A stretch of DNA of 64,000 bases from Lachnospiraceae bacterium (GTDB lineage Bacteria; Bacillota; Clostridia; Lachnospirales; Lachnospiraceae), in contig JAGOLM010000001.1 in NCBI GenBank assembly GCA_017994075.1, forward strand, positions 46,634 to 110,633. Direction: 5' to 3'. Position 1 is the stretch's first letter. Each line of letters opens with the position of its first letter. This document shows, piece after piece, positions 18,224 through 26,409 of the stretch. Under the pieces are notes generated by a model that was given only the letters and a program-made list of their open reading frames with translations, had not been told where the DNA came from and did not search any database. The position numbers were made by a program, and so were the translations under genes.

Positions 18224-18583
18224 TTAATCGATGACACGTACACCTTCGACAAATATATTGATCTTGTCAACCTTCAGACCAGTATATTCTTCGACTTTAT
18301 AGCTTACGGTCTCGATAAGATTGTCGCAAACTGTGAGTATATTAACGCCAAAAGATACAATGACATGAAAATCAAGTGATATTTTATTATTGTCTTCCAT
18401 GATTACGCTTATTCCATGATTAAGGTAATCCTTCTTTAACAGCTTAACCAAGCCATCTTTCATATTAACGGCAGCCATACCAACGATTCCGAAGCATTCA
18501 ACTGCTACAGATCCCGCATAGGTTGCAATGACATTTTCGTCAATAATAATTCTTCCGAGTTTTGTTTCCATCTCTCCCTGCAT
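18224..18583 (-). CDS. Asp23/Gls24-family envelope stress protein
   Basis: A 119-residue Asp23/Gls24 protein. Such proteins attach to the membrane via partners and are linked to alkaline and envelope stress; the biochemical role is unclear. The family core is visible as GRIIIDENVIATYAGSVAVE, GIVGMAAVNMKDG and the C-terminal KVEEYTGLKVDKINIFVEGV. The ATG at 18583 follows CGGAGGT; an ATG four codons later also has a possible site. It lies 12 bases upstream of the FakA-like gene and starts the asp23-fakA-recG-rqcH group. Confidence 0.92.
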   Translation of the reverse strand: MQGEMETKLGRIIIDENVIATYAGSVAVECFGIVGMAAVNMKDGLVKLLKKDYLNHGISVIMEDNNKISLDFHVIVSFGVNILTVCDNLIETVSYKVEEYTGLKVDKINIFVEGVRVID

Positions 18584-18633
18584 ATTGACCTCCGAAATAA
18601 AATATTAATCCTAACAATTGTTTCACTTATTAC

Positions 18634-18639
18634 ATTATA
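18634..18639 (-). promoter_or_regulatory. Possible -10 element for the asp23 group
   Basis: A TATAAT on the minus strand lies about 50 bases upstream of the asp23 start, just after the rpmB terminator. No convincing -35 hexamer sits 16-18 bases upstream, so only the -10 element is proposed. A separate promoter here is expected because a terminator intervenes. Confidence 0.4.
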
Positions 18640-18659
18640 GTTAATTATTTGGAAAATAT

Positions 18660-18693
18660 AAAGAAAAAGTACGCGGAAGTTGATTCCGCGTAC
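18660..18693 (-). terminator. Intrinsic terminator of rpmB
   Basis: A perfect 10-bp stem GTACGCGGAA/TTCCGCGTAC (18693-18684 with 18678-18669, five-base loop) is followed on the minus strand by a U-rich tract, TTTTTCTTT (18668-18660). It ends the rpmB transcript before the asp23 group. Confidence 0.92.
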
Positions 18694-18708
18694 CGCAAAA
18701 ATTAGTTT

Positions 18709-18754
18709 AACCAAAGAATTTCTTTAGTTTAATCTGGGCAGACTACGCCAGATT
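18709..18754 (-). other. Two extra hairpins in the rpmB 3' untranslated region
   Basis: Between the rpmB stop (18772) and the terminator there are two further inverted repeats: AATCTGG/CCAGATT (18754-18748 with 18737-18731, ten-base loop) and AACTAAAGAA/TTCTTTGGTT (18729-18720 with 18718-18709, one wobble, very small loop). Neither has a U-tract. They may stabilise the 3' end; no known motif was recognised. Confidence 0.5.
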
Positions 18755-18771
18755 CACGTAAAATCTCAAGA

Positions 18772-18957
18772 TCAAGCACGCTCTACACTGCCGGAGCGAA
18801 GACATGAAGTACATACATGAAGTTTCTTAGGTGTTCCTTCGATTACACATCTAACAGACTTCACATTTGATTTCCATATTTTGTTGGATCTTCTATGAGA
18901 ATGGCTCACCTTAATTCCAAAATGAGCTCCTTTTCCGCAGATATCACACTTTGCCAT
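18772..18957 (-). CDS. rpmB: 50S ribosomal protein L28, zinc-binding C+ form
   Basis: L28 is a small protein of the large ribosomal subunit. From the ATG at 18957, preceded by AGGAGGTG, the protein has 61 residues beginning AKCDICGKGAHFG and ending with HVCTSCLRSG. The two CxxC pairs (C4/C7 and the HVCTSC pair) mark the zinc-binding C+ paralogue. A frame extension to 19023 is not part of the gene. It is a single-gene unit with its own promoter and terminator, and here has the same orientation as asp23, whereas in Bacillus the two are divergent. Confidence 0.96.
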   Translation of the reverse strand: MAKCDICGKGAHFGIKVSHSHRRSNKIWKSNVKSVRCVIEGTPKKLHVCTSCLRSGSVERA

Positions 18958-19013
18958 CCTGCTACACCTCCTAAAGACCTTTTCATAGGTCGAATTCTCG
19001 TGACAACATTGAT

Positions 19014-19042
19014 ATATTATCAAAACCGGATATAAAAAGCAA
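19014..19042 (-). promoter_or_regulatory. Promoter of rpmB
   Basis: TTGCTT (19042-19037) and TAATAT (19019-19014) are separated by 17 bases on the minus strand, about 57 bases upstream of the rpmB start. The leader between them contains a possible short hairpin (GACCTATGAAAAGGTC near 18976-18991). Confidence 0.6.
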
Positions 19043-19096
19043 GAGAAATTTTACAAACAATGTTTTGCCAATATACTTTACAAAATCAAAAAGATA

Positions 19097-19510
19097 TTAC
19101 TCTTCTGAATCAAAATCCTCATAATCCATATCTTCGGTGTCATCACCAAAGTCATCTTTCTCTTTCTTATCCTTTTTGAAATGAGAAACAAGCTCCGGAA
19201 TAAGTTCTATTATCCTATCAATATTCTTATCCTGTGAGACTCTTAATAATCTAACGTTTCCATCATGAATAACCAGAAATCCATTGGGAACCATCTTACC
19301 ACCAAGACCGCCACCACCATTGTTATGTTCATCATTATCAAAGGCACCTGCTGCTACTCCAAATGAAACATTTATAAGAGGAACAATTGTTGTATCTCCA
19401 ACAACTTTGGGTTCTCCAACAACGGTTTTTGTAGTGAGGAATGTCTCCATACCTTCAAAAAGTGACTCTACAATTGGTTTAAATTCTGCCTTTTCGTTTT
19501 CTTTTCCCAT
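19097..19510 (-). CDS. GerW/YtfJ-family protein
   Basis: The 137-residue protein belongs to the GerW (YtfJ) family, named for a B. subtilis spore germination protein but also present in many non-sporulating Clostridia. Visible signatures are PIVESLFEGMETFLTTKTVVG, TTIVPLINVSFGVAAGA, a glycine-rich GGGGLGGKM loop, and NGFLVIHDGNVRLLRV. The C-terminus is acidic. It ends a colinear run and follows the DUF2953 gene by four bases, the conserved pairing in this class. Confidence 0.9.
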   Translation of the reverse strand: MGKENEKAEFKPIVESLFEGMETFLTTKTVVGEPKVVGDTTIVPLINVSFGVAAGAFDNDEHNNGGGGLGGKMVPNGFLVIHDGNVRLLRVSQDKNIDRIIELIPELVSHFKKDKKEKDDFGDDTEDMDYEDFDSEE

Positions 19511-19514
19511 CTTT

Positions 19515-20489
19515 TTAACCTCCGTTTTTTAATGTAATTTTCTTAATGTCTTTATCAGTGAAAATTTTAAATATCAAAATCAAAATCCATAGGAGCATTA
19601 TACTTCCTTTAACCCTTATATGTCCACGAACAAATGGTTCATCTGCAGTAAAATCAGGACATATGCTTGCGCCATCGGCATACACTATTGGTATCCATGA
19701 GATAATTCCTGTTGCCAATCCTGTGAGATCCGGTTCTCCTAGAGAATATACAAGTTTAGTATTGTATACTTTTACTCTTAAATACTTAAAAAGATTCTTT
19801 ATTAGCTTAATTATTTTTTTGAAAGCTTTTTTGTTTTTTTTATCAGTGATCTCTTCAAAAAGCTTCTTTATTTTCGAGATAAAATCGTCTTTGTCTTCGT
19901 TTGCTTCTTTTTTATTTTGTGATTTTTTCTTGTTATGTGAATTTTCTTTGCCTGAATGCTCTTCTCTTAAACGTCCTTCAGCTGAATGCTTTTCGTCTAA
20001 ATTCTTTTCTAATAATATTTTTTGGTTTGAATCAGCAAAATCTTCCGCTTTTTCATATACAAATGATTTATCAATTGGTGCCTGTCCATCATCCTCAATA
20101 TTATTTTTGTTATCTAAATATGAATCGTTTTCTTTATTTTCAGGTCCATTACTGGTTTGTTTATTATTCTTATTTTGCTTTTTATTATTACTATTATTTT
20201 TATTGTTCTTATTATTGTTCTTATGCTTTTTATGCTTCTTTTTTCCTGACGTATCAAATATCTTAATCAAGCCCCAGAAAATATAAGCCCTAATCGATAG
20301 CTCTTTTTCATAAAAAGCTTTAATCCTAAAAAAATATATTCCGCTTGAAACCGAGCCTGCAGCATCAGAATCCAAATTATCAATTTTAGAAGCAAATCTA
20401 AGATGCCAAGGTAAGAAAATCAACATGCATAATATTAAAAGCAAAGACAAAAGTATGATTCCAATAATTTTTAGTATCAAGAATATCAT
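19515..20489 (-). CDS. DUF2953 membrane-anchored protein
   Basis: Function unknown. The 324 residues begin with one strong hydrophobic segment (about 3-24) that should anchor the protein, and a second hydrophobic stretch lies near residues 295-312. The DUF2953 signature is LVYSLGEPDLTGLATG followed by IISWIPIVYADG near 255-280. Between about 85 and 190 there is a very Lys/Asn-rich, disordered linker (KKHKKHKNNN, NNKKQNKNN) that looks like codon-repeat expansion. In sporulating relatives DUF2953 and GerW/YtfJ are neighbours, as here, so a link to envelope or spore biology is inferred only from context. Confidence 0.82.
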   Translation of the reverse strand: MIFLILKIIGIILLSLLLILCMLIFLPWHLRFASKIDNLDSDAAGSVSSGIYFFRIKAFYEKELSIRAYIFWGLIKIFDTSGKKKHKKHKNNNKNNKNNSNNKKQNKNNKQTSNGPENKENDSYLDNKNNIEDDGQAPIDKSFVYEKAEDFADSNQKILLEKNLDEKHSAEGRLREEHSGKENSHNKKKSQNKKEANEDKDDFISKIKKLFEEITDKKNKKAFKKIIKLIKNLFKYLRVKVYNTKLVYSLGEPDLTGLATGIISWIPIVYADGASICPDFTADEPFVRGHIRVKGSIMLLWILILIFKIFTDKDIKKITLKNGG

Positions 20490-20490
20490 A

Positions 20491-20823
20491 TTATTTACCG
20501 TTTCTTTTATGAATATAGGTATAAATATCTGCAGTTCCTGTCTCTTTCAGTGTCTTCTCTGTAAGGGAAACTATAAAATCTTCCATTTCTTTTTTACCAT
20601 TTGTAACCCCAACAAGAATACCATCTCTTTTATATAGCTGTCGTTTATTATATTCCATCATAGTATATATATAAAGCATATCAGAATTCACTTCACATGT
20701 AACACAATAGTATATATTTTTATGAGGAAATGACGTACTTACAGCACCCATTAATATTTCACTTCGGGTATTGGATTCCATCTTTATTTTATCTGATATA
20801 AACATATCTATATATGGTGTCAT
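20491..20823 (-). CDS. Hypothetical protein, 110 residues
   Basis: I do not recognise this protein. It begins MTPYIDMFISDKIKMESNTR, has a central hydrophobic and tyrosine-rich stretch (KNIYYCVTCEVNSDMLYIYT), and ends with a lysine-rich helix (EMEDFIVSLTEKTLKETG) and KRNGK. No signal peptide or transmembrane helix is evident. It lies 1 base upstream of the DUF2953 gene and 21 bases downstream of the penicillin-binding protein gene, in the same orientation. The tight spacing argues for a real gene co-transcribed with its neighbours. A cell-envelope connection is suggested by context alone. Confidence 0.65.
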   Translation of the reverse strand: MTPYIDMFISDKIKMESNTRSEILMGAVSTSFPHKNIYYCVTCEVNSDMLYIYTMMEYNKRQLYKRDGILVGVTNGKKEMEDFIVSLTEKTLKETGTADIYTYIHKRNGK

Positions 20824-20844
20824 ATAAGCCTCTTTTATATATAC

Positions 20845-22332
20845 CTAATTAAAACATGCACTAAAGATCTTACTTGCTGCTGTATACGCATGAGACGATG
20901 TGTCCTCTAACAAAACACATAAGCACACTGTTTTTTCACCATTGTCTGCAAAACCTACAAACCATGAATGAGTGTCTCCCTTGGAATTAAACTCCGCGGT
21001 TCCTGTCTTACCATAGGCTGTGTATGATGAATCTTTAAAAGCACTTTTTGCAGTTCCATCTGTAACAACTTTTCTCATAAGTGTCTTTAATGTTTCAGCA
21101 TCATCAGATGTCATAAGCGATTTGTACTTCTTAGGCGAGTTAGATGAAACTACATCACCATCTTTACTCTCTATATGATCCACATCATACGGAACCATAA
21201 GATTACCGTTATTAGCTATAGCCGACGCAATAAGAGCCATATGATAAGGAGATACCGTAGTTTTACCCTGGCCAAATGAAGTAGCCATTACCATAGGTTC
21301 ATCGTCATCCTTACTCAGTTTAAATGAACTTTTCGACTTGTTTGAAAATTTACCAGGAAGCGTCTTATTAAACAATAGTTGATCTGTGATCGTATCAAAA
21401 TCAGTTATATCACATTTTAATCCCATTTGCGAAAATGCAATATTACATGAATTACTAAAAGCCTGAGTCACATCCTGATTGCCATGGGACTCATTATTAG
21501 CACAATGTACTGTATATCCGCCCTTTGTATACTCTCCGTTACAATCAAATCTGTCAGTTAATTCGCCACCACTATGAAGATAGCTTAAAACCGTTGCAAT
21601 CTTAAATGTAGAGCCAGGTGGGTATTTCCCCTGTAAAGCCCTATTTAAAAGTTGAGCATCATCTGAGCTCGAAATACTCTTCCAGTTCTGACCTGCTGTA
21701 TTAGGATCAAAGGATGGTTTTGAAACCTCAGCCAAAATCTTACCTGTGTCTGGTTCAATAACGATTGCAGCTCCTTTTTTAGTGGTAATTGCATCAAAAC
21801 ACGCTTTTTGAATATTGGTATCAAGTGTGGAAACAATTGTATCGCCTTGGCTCTTTTTACCAGATAATTCATTTTGAACTCTATCTACGACATATGAATG
21901 TGATCTAAGCAGATTAAAATTATTATCAAGTTCCAATCCTGACATGCCATTAACTGAATAACCAACTGAGTGACAGAATTCTTCTCCATATGGATAACTT
22001 CTTTGAAACGTTCCATCATTATTCTGAACAGTTGTAGCCAAGACATTGCCATCGGATGATTTAATATCACCTCTTATAACACTGTCGCTTAAGTTATTGA
22101 TTCTTGGATTATATGGGTTATTTATAAAGGAGTCACTTTTAAATCCAAGAAAATAACATAAATAAGCAGTCATCGCAAGGAAAATAAATATGTATACATA
22201 TGTTATGGTAGCAAATCTATTATTTATCTTATTTTTTTCTGATCTGCTTAAATTCTTATTTCTAATGACATTGTGGTTTTCTTTAATGTCATTCATATCA
22301 TTTAAATCTTTTACATCTCTTACATTTTTCAT
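20845..22332 (-). CDS. Class B penicillin-binding protein (transpeptidase)
   Basis: A D,D-transpeptidase that crosslinks peptidoglycan, working with the SEDS glycosyltransferase encoded just upstream. From the ATG at 22332 the protein has 495 residues: a charged cytoplasmic leader, one transmembrane helix at about 41-63, then an extracellular domain. Active-site motifs are S241-T-F-K244, S295-C-N297 and K442-T-G444. The region before the transpeptidase domain is short, resembling the PbpA type rather than long PBP2. The chosen start forms an ATGA overlap with the upstream stop codon; a frame extension to 22371 would lie wholly inside that gene. Confidence 0.92.
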   Translation of the reverse strand: MKNVRDVKDLNDMNDIKENHNVIRNKNLSRSEKNKINNRFATITYVYIFIFLAMTAYLCYFLGFKSDSFINNPYNPRINNLSDSVIRGDIKSSDGNVLATTVQNNDGTFQRSYPYGEEFCHSVGYSVNGMSGLELDNNFNLLRSHSYVVDRVQNELSGKKSQGDTIVSTLDTNIQKACFDAITTKKGAAIVIEPDTGKILAEVSKPSFDPNTAGQNWKSISSSDDAQLLNRALQGKYPPGSTFKIATVLSYLHSGGELTDRFDCNGEYTKGGYTVHCANNESHGNQDVTQAFSNSCNIAFSQMGLKCDITDFDTITDQLLFNKTLPGKFSNKSKSSFKLSKDDDEPMVMATSFGQGKTTVSPYHMALIASAIANNGNLMVPYDVDHIESKDGDVVSSNSPKKYKSLMTSDDAETLKTLMRKVVTDGTAKSAFKDSSYTAYGKTGTAEFNSKGDTHSWFVGFADNGEKTVCLCVLLEDTSSHAYTAASKIFSACFN

Positions 22333-23636
22333 GCTTTCACTTCTTTCTTCATGCCCATTCCCTGTATACATGAAAACATAATAAAGAAAGCTATTGTAGA
22401 ACTTCCTCCTGCGCTTATAAATGGTAATGTAACTCCTGTTGAAGGGATGAATTTAATTACTCCTCCAATTGACAAAAAACTCTGAAATCCAAAAGCAATG
22501 CCAAATCCGGCAGCAGCTAGGGATGAAAACGTATCTTTTTTTTGCATTGCAAGATTCATGATCAGAATTATACAACTTACATACGTAAAAATTAGACATA
22601 TTCCAAAAACAGCACCCAGTTCCTCTGAAATGGCCGCAAATATAAAATCCTTAGACACAACAGGGATTTTTTCGGGCATACCAAGTGTAAGTCCTGAGCC
22701 TAACCAGCTCCCGGTTCCAATTGCAAAAAGAGACTGTGATACCTGATATCCTGCATTATCAATAACTGATATAGGATCTACCCAGGCAGATATTCTGCTT
22801 TGAACATGAGCCATCAGCTTACCGGCAATGAAAAGTCCAGACACAACAAGTGTTCCTCCTGATACTAAGATCCATAGTTTTGCAGTCTTTAGATATACCA
22901 GAAGTAAAAAGATCATAAAAAGAATAACGGCACCGCCAAGATCTCTCGAAAGCACCAGAATTCCTATATGTATAAAAGAAACAATTGTCAGAATGAGATA
23001 ATCTCTCCCATTTTTTGCATTTTTTAATGCCGCAGAAATTCCAAGGACAAAAAATATTTTAACAAATTCTGTTGGCTGGAAACTAAATCCGCCAATATTT
23101 AAACTTATTTTTGCACCATAAACGGTCTGTCCGGCAACAAGGACGATAATAAGACTTATGATACCGAGAACTGCATATAATTTTTGAAGATCTTCCCAAA
23201 AATCAAATTTTTTAATAAGAACAGGTATAATAGATGTAACTACTGCCGCAAAAATTGCGATTATAAGCTGTTTTATTGCTCTATCCGTATTTAGTCTTGA
23301 AATAATAATCAGACCTAATGATAAAAGCATGCAAAGATGGTTTAAAAGTGCGTTATTAATGCCCGTGTAAGCAGCCTTATAAATAATCTGAAGAGCAATA
23401 ACAAGTGTGATCTCTGATATCATCAGAACTATATATGTGGCATTTTCGGTGTTTAAATATAATATAACATTGCATAAGGAAATAAGAAGAAGAGTCCATA
23501 TGTTTTGAAGATAATATAACCCTTTTTCCTTGGACTTTGACAGCCCGCTTCTAAGCGCAAAAAAACCGTCAAATGTATATAGCGCAAAAAGAAATATAAG
23601 AATATATCTTGATATAATTGTAAAAAGTCTAACCAT
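22329..23636 (-). CDS. SEDS-family peptidoglycan polymerase (FtsW/RodA/SpoVE type)
   Basis: SEDS proteins polymerise lipid II into glycan strands together with a class B PBP. The 435-residue protein has about ten hydrophobic helices. Typical SEDS segments are GGFSFQPTEFVKIFFVLGIS, LSRDLGGAVILFMIFLL, AISEELGAVFGICLI and the C-terminal TGVTLPFISAGGSS. The N-terminus (residues about 1-150) has more membrane helices than typical FtsW. The gene shares TAATG with the U32 gene upstream and ATGA with the PBP gene downstream. Whether it serves elongation, division or sporulation cannot be decided from this window. Confidence 0.92.
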   Translation of the reverse strand: MVRLFTIISRYILIFLFALYTFDGFFALRSGLSKSKEKGLYYLQNIWTLLLISLCNVILYLNTENATYIVLMISEITLVIALQIIYKAAYTGINNALLNHLCMLLSLGLIIISRLNTDRAIKQLIIAIFAAVVTSIIPVLIKKFDFWEDLQKLYAVLGIISLIIVLVAGQTVYGAKISLNIGGFSFQPTEFVKIFFVLGISAALKNAKNGRDYLILTIVSFIHIGILVLSRDLGGAVILFMIFLLLVYLKTAKLWILVSGGTLVVSGLFIAGKLMAHVQSRISAWVDPISVIDNAGYQVSQSLFAIGTGSWLGSGLTLGMPEKIPVVSKDFIFAAISEELGAVFGICLIFTYVSCIILIMNLAMQKKDTFSSLAAAGFGIAFGFQSFLSIGGVIKFIPSTGVTLPFISAGGSSTIAFFIMFSCIQGMGMKKEVKA

Positions 23637-25900
23637 TATTCTACGCCTCTATTATAATGACCTTTCGTAAAATCATTGCTAAATCCGGATTCATAAGTGA
23701 ATTTATTATTTTTAACTGATTTAAATATATTCATGATCTCCAAAGTCTCTTTCCCACTTTCAATCGTAAAATCTAATCTGACACCGGAAAAGCCCATTTT
23801 CTTGATATCTTCCACTTTATCTATAAGATTAAGTGGAATTGAATTATAAATAGTATTCATACAAACAGTACAATCATTTCTCACAGAAAAGAATTTTCCC
23901 TTTCTATCTTTTAATTTAAGAATAGACTGGCACTTATCACATCCTTTTATGTTCTTTCTGGTGCAATCCGCCTTTATCATAAGTTCTGTTCTTCCATAAA
24001 CCGAAATTACGCTTCCTGTATTGTCTCTATGTCCAAGTTCTGCCTTATTAAGTTCAAAAGGAGTCATATTTATTTTATAACCCAATGATCTAAAAGCATC
24101 AACCGAATTATCATTATACGTATATAATCTATGCTCAAGGATAACAATATTTCTAGGTATTCTAATTTTATCTAAGAATCCTAGAGTGTCGTAGCTTGAG
24201 GCAACATACATATCAAAATCTTTAATAATGCCTTTATTTTTTTCCAGATAAAAACAGGCCCTGTCTCTTAGCACCTGCGGGAATTTCAATATTGCATACG
24301 AACCAGCAGCATGAACCAATTCAATATAATGATTTAATTTCGAATGATCAATATCTAAAAAACTATGGTCAAAAATAATGCCTGTTTTTTCATCTGCATA
24401 TTTTATGACTACATTAAACTGTTCAATACATGTTACAAAAATATAAGTATTGATTTCGTCACATGATAATCTATTGTATTCTTTCCCGAAATTTTGTTCT
24501 ATAGCATAACTATCGGATACCTCTTCTTCAGTATAGGTTGATTTTATAAGTTCCTTTTTATCACTATTAAATAAATCAATAATTTTTTCTTCGAGTTTTG
24601 AGATAAATTCTCTTCTATAAGCATTTATCTTACCCATAGGCATAAAAATATCCGTATCCATTTCAATATCAATATTATCAACTTCAAATATTGTATTTCC
24701 TGTTTTCCCTAACTGTTTATTAACATCATCACGGTTTAATGGTCTGTTTTGAGCAGTCTCAGGGTAATCTCCCCAAATACATATATCTGAGATATCAAGT
24801 AGACTAAGCTTATCGTTATAAGAAAAATCATGATTATCTTTTATACTGGTAAGCATAATTGAAAAATCAGTATTTTTTTTTATGATTACCTTCATTGAAA
24901 TTTCAAGCTTACGTGTGCCTATGTTTATCTTATCTGTATGTTCTGTCTGTTCTGTATGAAGCGAAGAATCATCCATAGACATGAGCTTTGGGCCATTGTA
25001 GTTTTTTATATAAATATCAGTAAAACCACTACGATTTCCAAGTCCCATCAAAATATCCATATCTTCATTTGAAACTTCATACGGCCTGTCTGTTGATAAA
25101 TATCTATCTATATATTTTCTATACACTGATACAACACCGGATGCATATTCCTCAGACTTCATGCGCCCTTCGATTTTCAATGAATAGACGCCTGCATCTG
25201 AGAGTTCCGGAATATTCTTTATAAGACACATATCCTTGGGGCTAAGAAGATATCTACTATTGCCAGAAATCATTTTATTGCCATCATATAATTCATAAGG
25301 AAGTCTACAGGGCTGTGCACATCGTCCTCTATTTCCGCTTCTTCCACCTAGCATACTGCTCAAAAGACATTGTCCGGAATAACATACGCAAATTGCGCCA
25401 TGAACAAAGGCTTCAAGTTCAGCTCCCGTATTCTCATAAATATCGGATATTTCGCCAAGTGATAATTCTCTTGCAAGAACTATTCTTTTCACGCCTTGGT
25501 CTTGTAGAAATGAAACTCCAAATTGAGACGTGACTGACATCTGTGTACTTGCATGTACATCAAGATCCGGGAAATTATCACGGATAAACTTTAGTACAGA
25601 AAAATCCTGTACTAAAACAGCATCAATTCCTGCATCTCTGTATTCTTTTATATATAAATATAATTTGCTATATTCAATGTTTTTAATAAGGGTATTGACT
25701 GTAAGAAATGCCTTTGCATTAAAAAGATGAGCATACTTTATGCCTTCAATCGCATCATTGAAACAAAAATTATCGGCATATGCCCTGGCTCCAAACATAG
25801 AGCCTCCGAAATATACGGCATCACAACCGGCATCAACTACTTTTTTTAAAGTTTGAAGATTACCGGCCGGTGCTAAAAGTTCTAATCCATTTTTACTCAT
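23636..25900 (-). CDS. Peptidase U32 family protein with DUF3656-like C-terminus
   Basis: U32 proteins were named as collagenase-like peptidases, but studied bacterial members (RlhA, TrhP, UbiU/V) act in RNA hydroxylation or ubiquinone hydroxylation. This one has 754 residues. The N-terminal U32 domain shows ELLAPAGNLQTLKKVVDAGC, DAVYFGGSMFGARA and the signature EAFVHGAICVCYSGQCLLSS with GRSGNRGRCAQPCRLPY. The cysteines there (and a later CDKCQ/CTVC group near 675-705) suggest an iron-sulfur cluster. Length and layout fit the RlhA/YdcP type, so 23S rRNA hydroxylation is a plausible but unproven role. ATG at 25900 is preferred over an in-frame TTG at 25906 that overlaps the zapA stop. Confidence 0.87.
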   Translation of the reverse strand: MSKNGLELLAPAGNLQTLKKVVDAGCDAVYFGGSMFGARAYADNFCFNDAIEGIKYAHLFNAKAFLTVNTLIKNIEYSKLYLYIKEYRDAGIDAVLVQDFSVLKFIRDNFPDLDVHASTQMSVTSQFGVSFLQDQGVKRIVLARELSLGEISDIYENTGAELEAFVHGAICVCYSGQCLLSSMLGGRSGNRGRCAQPCRLPYELYDGNKMISGNSRYLLSPKDMCLIKNIPELSDAGVYSLKIEGRMKSEEYASGVVSVYRKYIDRYLSTDRPYEVSNEDMDILMGLGNRSGFTDIYIKNYNGPKLMSMDDSSLHTEQTEHTDKINIGTRKLEISMKVIIKKNTDFSIMLTSIKDNHDFSYNDKLSLLDISDICIWGDYPETAQNRPLNRDDVNKQLGKTGNTIFEVDNIDIEMDTDIFMPMGKINAYRREFISKLEEKIIDLFNSDKKELIKSTYTEEEVSDSYAIEQNFGKEYNRLSCDEINTYIFVTCIEQFNVVIKYADEKTGIIFDHSFLDIDHSKLNHYIELVHAAGSYAILKFPQVLRDRACFYLEKNKGIIKDFDMYVASSYDTLGFLDKIRIPRNIVILEHRLYTYNDNSVDAFRSLGYKINMTPFELNKAELGHRDNTGSVISVYGRTELMIKADCTRKNIKGCDKCQSILKLKDRKGKFFSVRNDCTVCMNTIYNSIPLNLIDKVEDIKKMGFSGVRLDFTIESGKETLEIMNIFKSVKNNKFTYESGFSNDFTKGHYNRGVE

Positions 25901-25902
25901 TC

Positions 25903-26340
25903 TCAAAATTCGTCTGAGCCTGAATCTCCAGTACCAAGAAGTGCATCCTCAAGCGATGCTTCAAGCTTGGCCTTATGAAGTTTCAGCTCTTGATTCTCTT
26001 CCTTTAGATCTGAAATCTGCTTTTCAAGTTCCTCTGTTGTAACTTGATTAGTTACAAGCTCGTGCTTTAAATTATAGATTTCCTGATCTTTGTGCTTTAG
26101 ATCCTGCTCATTACTTTCGACTCTGTCTTTTGCTTTAAAATAATCATCTGCAAGGTTAAGATTAAGCATAACTGTCTTCATATCAGTTGATAGCTGCTTA
26201 TAATTATCAAGCTTCTCAACCTCTTCGATCTTATGATTAATATATGTAGCTACCTTATGAAGATATTCTTCCTCTTCATAGCCACTTAAAGTATACATTT
26301 TATTTCCAATAATAACGTTTGTGCTTTTCTTTGCTGACAT
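25903..26340 (-). CDS. zapA: Cell division protein ZapA
   Basis: ZapA binds FtsZ and bundles its filaments at the division site. The 145-residue protein opens with NVIIGNKMYTLSGYEEEEYL and HKVATYINHKIEEVEKL, the ZapA head domain, then NLADDYFKAKDRVE and a long coiled coil from about 75 to 135. The long coiled coil makes it larger than B. subtilis ZapA (about 85 residues). It starts 69 bases downstream of ruvB and touches the U32 gene; this zapA-U32 pairing is frequent in Clostridia. Confidence 0.9.
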   Translation of the reverse strand: MSAKKSTNVIIGNKMYTLSGYEEEEYLHKVATYINHKIEEVEKLDNYKQLSTDMKTVMLNLNLADDYFKAKDRVESNEQDLKHKDQEIYNLKHELVTNQVTTEELEKQISDLKEENQELKLHKAKLEASLEDALLGTGDSGSDEF

Positions 26341-26409
26341 AATGTCCCCTTGCTTACAATATCATCCCAAATAATATTGTGCTAATTATTCATAACTTCT
26401 TCAATTATA

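Noticed and set aside
18958-19023. An in-frame 22-codon extension of rpmB
   Set aside because: L28 starts MAKCDICGK and the ribosome binding site AGGAGGTG precedes that ATG; the extension covers the promoter -10 element.
19097-19510. GerW as proof that the organism forms spores
   Set aside because: GerW/YtfJ homologues occur in non-sporulating Clostridia, and no other spore-specific gene is in the window.
19546-20286. A 246-codon plus-strand open frame opposite DUF2953
   Set aside because: It is the antisense shadow of a Lys/Asn-rich, low-complexity gene, and its product is a Phe/Leu/Ser-rich sequence without any family signature. No ribosome binding site or promoter supports it.
26341-26409. 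A promoter in front of zapA
   Set aside because: TTGAAG is followed at 17 bases only by CACAAT, too weak to list; the gene is more likely read from ruvB.
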